Below, one piece after another: positions 6,490 through 9,545 of a stretch of 9,545 nucleotides of DNA (its first letter is position 1; each line of letters opens with the position of its first letter). The notes under the pieces are model-generated. The model was not told the origin of the DNA. It saw nothing but the letters and a program-made list of their open reading frames with translations, and ran no database searches. A program made the translations under genes and the position numbers. Location: NCBI GenBank assembly GCA_023488405.1, contig JAMDDW010000031.1:1-9545 (forward strand), given 5' to 3'. The stretch comes from Candidatus Parvarchaeota archaeon. GTDB taxonomy: Archaea > Nanobdellota > Nanobdellia > Parvarchaeales > Parvarchaeaceae.

Positions 6490-6497
6490 ATAAATTT
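6490..6497 (+). promoter_or_regulatory. Putative TATA box for the debranching-enzyme gene
   Basis: ATAAATTT lies 21-28 nt before the ATG at 6518. TTTAAAAGG at 6481-6489 is an alternative box slightly too far upstream. AAGG at 6508-6511 is at most a weak ribosome site. Confidence 0.35.
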
Positions 6498-6517
6498 AAA
6501 AAAAGATAAGGAAATGT

Positions 6518-8386
6518 ATGGATCCAACCCTACATGTAATGTCAAAAAATGGGATGTTTCTTTTTAGATTTAATAATGGTGAATTCGGCTCTAAATGGTG
6601 CGGAATTTGGAAAGCAGATCAGAAATACTTTGATTACTTTGCATTTAAAATCGGAGAAGAATTCCTTTCTGAAGCTAATTTTAAGAAATTCTCTTTTTAT
6701 AATTCACAGTTTTCAACGCTGTTATTTGAAACTACTAAAGGAAAGGTAATTGAAGAGGTAAAATGTTACGATGATTCTGTTTTAGTGTCAGTTACTCCTG
6801 ATTTTGATTCTACAATAACTTGTGAAGTTGGCATAAATATAAGAAAAAGGGATGACAACTATCAAAAGGGAAAAAGATACAGTTTAACAGAAATAAAAAA
6901 TGGTATAAAGGCCGAATTCAATGATAAGGCAGCATATGTTTATTTTTTAAATGGGAAATTTAATAAAGCCGAGTATTACGGGATACATTCCCCGGGGTTA
7001 TATGCAATTAAAAAAGGCTTAACGCATTACCTTGATGGGGGAGAAGTACAAAATAAATACGTACCTGGAAACATTACTTTTGATTTAAAAGCTGATCAAA
7101 CCTATGACATACTCTTTTCAATCAGGGATATGGATTTTGATTCAGTGTACAAACTTATAAAAAACAAGATAAAATATGCAGAAGAGTACGGTGAGATAAT
7201 TAAAACAGAAAGCAAAAAATTCGATATAGATATAATAGATAAAGAGCTTTTAATGGATTCTATTGATGCAATATATTCCTATACAAATTTCAATGATGAT
7301 GAGTTCTACGCAGGTTTTCCATACTTTAATCAATTTTGGCTAAGAGATGCATTGATTATTTTACCTTCATTCCTAGCTATGGGAAACTTTTCTTTTGTAA
7401 AAAAGATTTTATCAAAAGTAACTCAAGAAATAAATGAAAAAGGGTTACCAAACATAATAAACGGAAGTTTATATCCCAAGGATGTGCTTGGACTTTTATT
7501 AATAGATTTGTATGAATACTTTAAGTATACTGGAGATACCTCATTAATTGACCTAGTCTCCAAGAAAAAAGAGAGTATAATTAAGTTATGCAGTGAATGG
7601 ATGGATAACGGATTCGTACATGATAAGGGCAGGGAAACTTGGATGGATTCAATGGACAGGGAATTTTCAGTTGAAATTCAGGCAATTTGGGTGAAGGCAT
7701 TATATGGATTTTATAAAATGTTTAAAGATTCATCTGCAAAGCAAATGTCTGAAACTCTAAAAAAAAGTATTAATGAACTATTCAAAGAAGACCACTTAAT
7801 GGACCAAAAAGATAAGGACATAAACAGTGCAAATCAGATATTTGCATTGTACTTTGATATTGTTGATGCAGACAAAAAAGAAAAGATAATAAAAAATATA
7901 GAAAATAACCTGCTTTCGGAATATGGCATTTTATCAGTATCAAAGAACGACAAAACCTTTGATTTTAATGGTTATCAAAACGGAGCTGTATGGCCTCTCT
8001 TAACAGAGCTGTTTACAGCTGTGGCATTTGAAAATGGAAAATATGAACTTGGTAAAAAGTTAATATCAATACTTAAAGATCAAAATGACAACGCACAATG
8101 TTCATCTAGAATAAATGAGATATTTCAAGCTGATGGAAGTCCTAAAGGCTGCCCATCGCAGGCTTGGTCAATAGGCTTAATACCATTTATAACAGAAAGA
8201 GATATTATGGGTATAGAACTCAATATACCAGAAAGCGAGATAATTATAAGAAAAAGAGAGGGGATAGTTGCTAAAAAAGATATCAACATAGAAGGAAAAA
8301 GAATAAACATTGAAATTAAAGGCGAAAAAGTTAAAGCTAATTCAGGCATATTAGAATTATCTGATAAATTTATTTTAGAGCTTTAA
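6518..8386 (+). CDS. Glycogen-debranching enzyme-like amylo-alpha-1,6-glucosidase
   Basis: This 622-residue protein matches archaeal and bacterial glycogen-debranching enzymes (amylo-alpha-1,6-glucosidase domain), which remove alpha-1,6-linked glucose from limit dextrins. Residues 1 to about 230 form a beta-rich N-terminal domain; about 240-565 form an alpha/alpha barrel with family motifs GFPYFNQFWLRDALI (266-280), ETWMDS (373-378), SVEIQAIW (384-391), YQNGAVWPLL (486-495), INEIF (532-536) and GCPSQAWS (544-551). D377 and E534 are the best candidates for catalytic acid and base, by analogy with the eukaryotic glucosidase domain. A beta-rich tail of about 55 residues follows. No signal peptide is seen, so it should act in the cytoplasm on stored glucan. 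The separate 4-alpha-glucanotransferase half of eukaryotic enzymes is absent. No other glycogen gene is in the window. The stop overlaps the convergent kinase gene by 17 bp. Confidence 0.88.
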   Translation: MDPTLHVMSKNGMFLFRFNNGEFGSKWCGIWKADQKYFDYFAFKIGEEFLSEANFKKFSFYNSQFSTLLFETTKGKVIEEVKCYDDSVLVSVTPDFDSTITCEVGINIRKRDDNYQKGKRYSLTEIKNGIKAEFNDKAAYVYFLNGKFNKAEYYGIHSPGLYAIKKGLTHYLDGGEVQNKYVPGNITFDLKADQTYDILFSIRDMDFDSVYKLIKNKIKYAEEYGEIIKTESKKFDIDIIDKELLMDSIDAIYSYTNFNDDEFYAGFPYFNQFWLRDALIILPSFLAMGNFSFVKKILSKVTQEINEKGLPNIINGSLYPKDVLGLLLIDLYEYFKYTGDTSLIDLVSKKKESIIKLCSEWMDNGFVHDKGRETWMDSMDREFSVEIQAIWVKALYGFYKMFKDSSAKQMSETLKKSINELFKEDHLMDQKDKDINSANQIFALYFDIVDADKKEKIIKNIENNLLSEYGILSVSKNDKTFDFNGYQNGAVWPLLTELFTAVAFENGKYELGKKLISILKDQNDNAQCSSRINEIFQADGSPKGCPSQAWSIGLIPFITERDIMGIELNIPESEIIIRKREGIVAKKDINIEGKRINIEIKGEKVKANSGILELSDKFILEL

Positions 8387-8927
8387 CTTTAGATATAAAC
8401 TTCTTTATATCATTAAGAAACTTTTTCTTACTCCCCATATTATCAAGGTAGTAATCTGCAGAAGCTATAACCTCTGCTATTCCGTAACCCAATTCCTGCT
8501 TTTCTCTCCATTCAAATTCACTATAAGAAGAAAAATCGCTTTCATTTTTACGTTTTACTATCCTTTTAAACCTTACTTGCTTATCAGCAGTTATGCCCAA
8601 TATAATTGGTTTATGTCCTTCTTTTTTTACCTCTTCAACTTCAGACATCCTTCTTGATCCGTCTAGCACTGCAATATCCGCAGTTTTAAAAACTTCCTTT
8701 AACTCCTTTTTAACCAAGTCTATAACGTATTTGTTTCCATGCTCTTTGGTCATTCTTTTTGAGAAAAGCCGTATGGATCGGTTATTTATCTCCAACCCCC
8801 TCCTTCGCATTTCCTTTCTTACTGCATCGCCCATACCTATCACAGGCACTTTAAGTTTTTTAAATTCAATTGCTGCGGTTGATTTTCCGCTCCCAGGCAT
8901 CCCTGTTAGTATTATAACTTTTTTCAT
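8370..8927 (-). CDS. P-loop nucleotide kinase-like protein (UPF0200-like)
   Basis: This 185-residue soluble P-loop protein resembles the archaeal UPF0200 group, small kinases related to adenylate and dephospho-CoA kinases. Walker A is GMPGSGKST at 9-17 at the very N-terminus, followed by the group's GMGDAVRKEMRRRGL at 31-44 (the nucleotide- or substrate-binding helix), the Walker B-like strand AVLDGSRRMSEVEE at 86-99 with D89, a lid-like basic region ERIVKRK-type at about 121-128, and ELGYGIAEVIASADYYLDN at 145-163, which matches the conserved 'ElG.g.aevi..AD' C-terminal motif. The reaction is not established from sequence; phosphotransfer to a nucleotide or CoA precursor is inference. It lies 40 nt downstream of the signal peptidase gene on the same strand and could be co-transcribed with it, but a TATA-like box at 8951-8958 suggests its own start. 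Its 3' end overlaps the debranching-enzyme gene. Confidence 0.85.
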   Translation of the reverse strand: MKKVIILTGMPGSGKSTAAIEFKKLKVPVIGMGDAVRKEMRRRGLEINNRSIRLFSKRMTKEHGNKYVIDLVKKELKEVFKTADIAVLDGSRRMSEVEEVKKEGHKPIILGITADKQVRFKRIVKRKNESDFSSYSEFEWREKQELGYGIAEVIASADYYLDNMGSKKKFLNDIKKFISKVKALK

Positions 8928-8950
8928 AATGAGACTTTAAATTTTATTGA

Positions 8951-8958
8951 GATAAATA
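8951..8958 (-). promoter_or_regulatory. Putative TATA box for the kinase gene
   Basis: The minus strand reads TATTTATC, 24-31 nt before the kinase ATG at 8927, within the 40-nt gap after the signal peptidase stop. No Shine-Dalgarno is present, so a leaderless internal transcript is plausible. Confidence 0.4.
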
Positions 8959-8967
8959 CTTATTGTA

Positions 8968-9540
8968 TTATATATCTTGTGAAAGAGAGTAAATTAAGTA
9001 TTTAGGATAACCTATGTAAGGAATCACATATTCAACTTTTCCAACTACATGACTGTAGGGTATATTATACTCAAAGGGTAATGAAAATGGATTTGCATCC
9101 CCTTTTGTAGTATAATAATATGTTCCATTTATCTCGGTTTCATTTATAACTCTGTGTATAATATTCTCATCTAAGCCCTCATAATCTATATGGTATATTA
9201 TCACATCACCAACCTTTATCTGTGATGGTGGCACCCTATAAGCTACAGCAAGTGAACCTATATTTATGCCATTTGGAAAAGGCCAAGTCTTTACAACAGA
9301 CATATTAAATCCATGTGAAGCTAACCACCCATAATAAGTCGAATTTATCTCTGGTTCTTGATGAACCATGCTACCGGATACAACTGCACTTATATAACTG
9401 ACGGGTGTGAAAGCATAAACTGAGGGTAAAGCTATATATACAAAAATAACATAAAAAACGACTATATAAAAAACGACAGAATAGGTATTATCTCCACTTA
9501 ATAATTTTCTTACAAAAGATTCGCTTTCTTTACCTTTCAT
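8968..9540 (-). CDS. Signal peptidase I, archaeal/ER Ser-His type
   Basis: This 190-residue membrane-anchored protease removes signal peptides from exported proteins. A basic cytoplasmic N-terminus (1-19) is followed by one membrane segment at about 20-43, and the catalytic domain lies outside the cell. Box B is VVSGSMV at 53-59 with nucleophile S57; GDVIIY at 111-116, IIHRVI at 127-132 (H129 in place of bacterial Lys), and TTKGDAN at 144-150 (D148) complete the archaeal/eukaryotic-type catalytic centre. GKVEYVIPYIGYPKYL at 167-182 is the usual C-terminal strand. No clear second membrane segment follows. Between S57 and GDVIIY lie 53 residues, longer than usual, and the outer domain has four N-glycosylation sequons (N66, N79, N133, N138). 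The ATG at 9540 is 5 nt from the window edge, so a start further upstream cannot be excluded. Confidence 0.9.
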   Translation of the reverse strand: MKGKESESFVRKLLSGDNTYSVVFYIVVFYVIFVYIALPSVYAFTPVSYISAVVSGSMVHQEPEINSTYYGWLASHGFNMSVVKTWPFPNGINIGSLAVAYRVPPSQIKVGDVIIYHIDYEGLDENIIHRVINETEINGTYYYTTKGDANPFSLPFEYNIPYSHVVGKVEYVIPYIGYPKYLIYSLSQDI

Positions 9541-9545
9541 TTTTT

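Noticed and set aside
6549..6749. 66-codon plus-strand frame inside the debranching-enzyme gene
   Set aside because: An out-of-frame shadow of a gene with continuous family similarity.
8125..8349. 74-codon minus-strand frame
   Set aside because: Antisense to the 3' part of the debranching-enzyme gene; no start signal or motif.
8593..8940. 115-codon plus-strand frame
   Set aside because: Antisense to the P-loop kinase gene, whose Walker motifs are intact.
1..9545. Search for CRISPR repeats, tRNA, transposase, integrase or toxin-antitoxin pair
   Set aside because: No regularly spaced repeats, cloverleaf-like sequence or matching protein motifs were seen; the small coupled genes have housekeeping or transport signatures.

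Overview
The window looks like a piece of an AT-rich, compact archaeal chromosome. Archaeal signs are a Ser/His-type signal peptidase I, a UPF0200-like P-loop kinase, a Ham1-type ITPase with the PGPFIKWFL motif, AGA/AGG-rich arginine codons, and starts that mostly lack a Shine-Dalgarno site but have a TATA-like box about 21-32 nt upstream, as expected for leaderless transcripts. An acidophilic Thermoplasmata or a small-genome lineage such as Parvarchaeota would fit, but this is inference. No rRNA, tRNA, CRISPR array, insertion sequence or integrase was found.

Layout. (1) 1-999, minus: a CYTH-domain protein followed 2 nt later by a gene of unknown function that runs off the left edge. (2) 1224-2396, minus: an MFS permease. 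(3) 2484-4808, minus: a tight operon of HAD phosphatase, ABC ATPase and ABC-2 permease, with 1 and 2 nt between genes. (4) 4971-5885, plus: a NicO/NiCoT-like multi-span membrane protein. (5) 5874-6416, minus: XTP/dITP pyrophosphatase, overlapping the previous gene tail to tail. (6) 6518-8386, plus: a glycogen-debranching / amylo-alpha-1,6-glucosidase-like hydrolase. (7) 8370-8927, minus: a UPF0200-like nucleotide kinase, overlapping the previous gene tail to tail. (8) 8968-9540, minus: archaeal signal peptidase I.

Together these are mostly housekeeping and transport functions: export (MFS, ABC-2), probable metal uptake or efflux, nucleotide-pool sanitation, alpha-glucan breakdown and protein secretion. 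There is no clear defence or mobile cassette. The most unusual points are an ABC ATPase lacking the usual Q-loop Gln and H-loop His, a CYTH protein with an eroded ExExK motif, a metal-transporter motif with one residue inserted (HGITPDEH), a signal peptidase with a long insert and four N-glycosylation sequons, an unidentified edge gene, and a perfect 16-bp palindrome upstream of the MFS gene.
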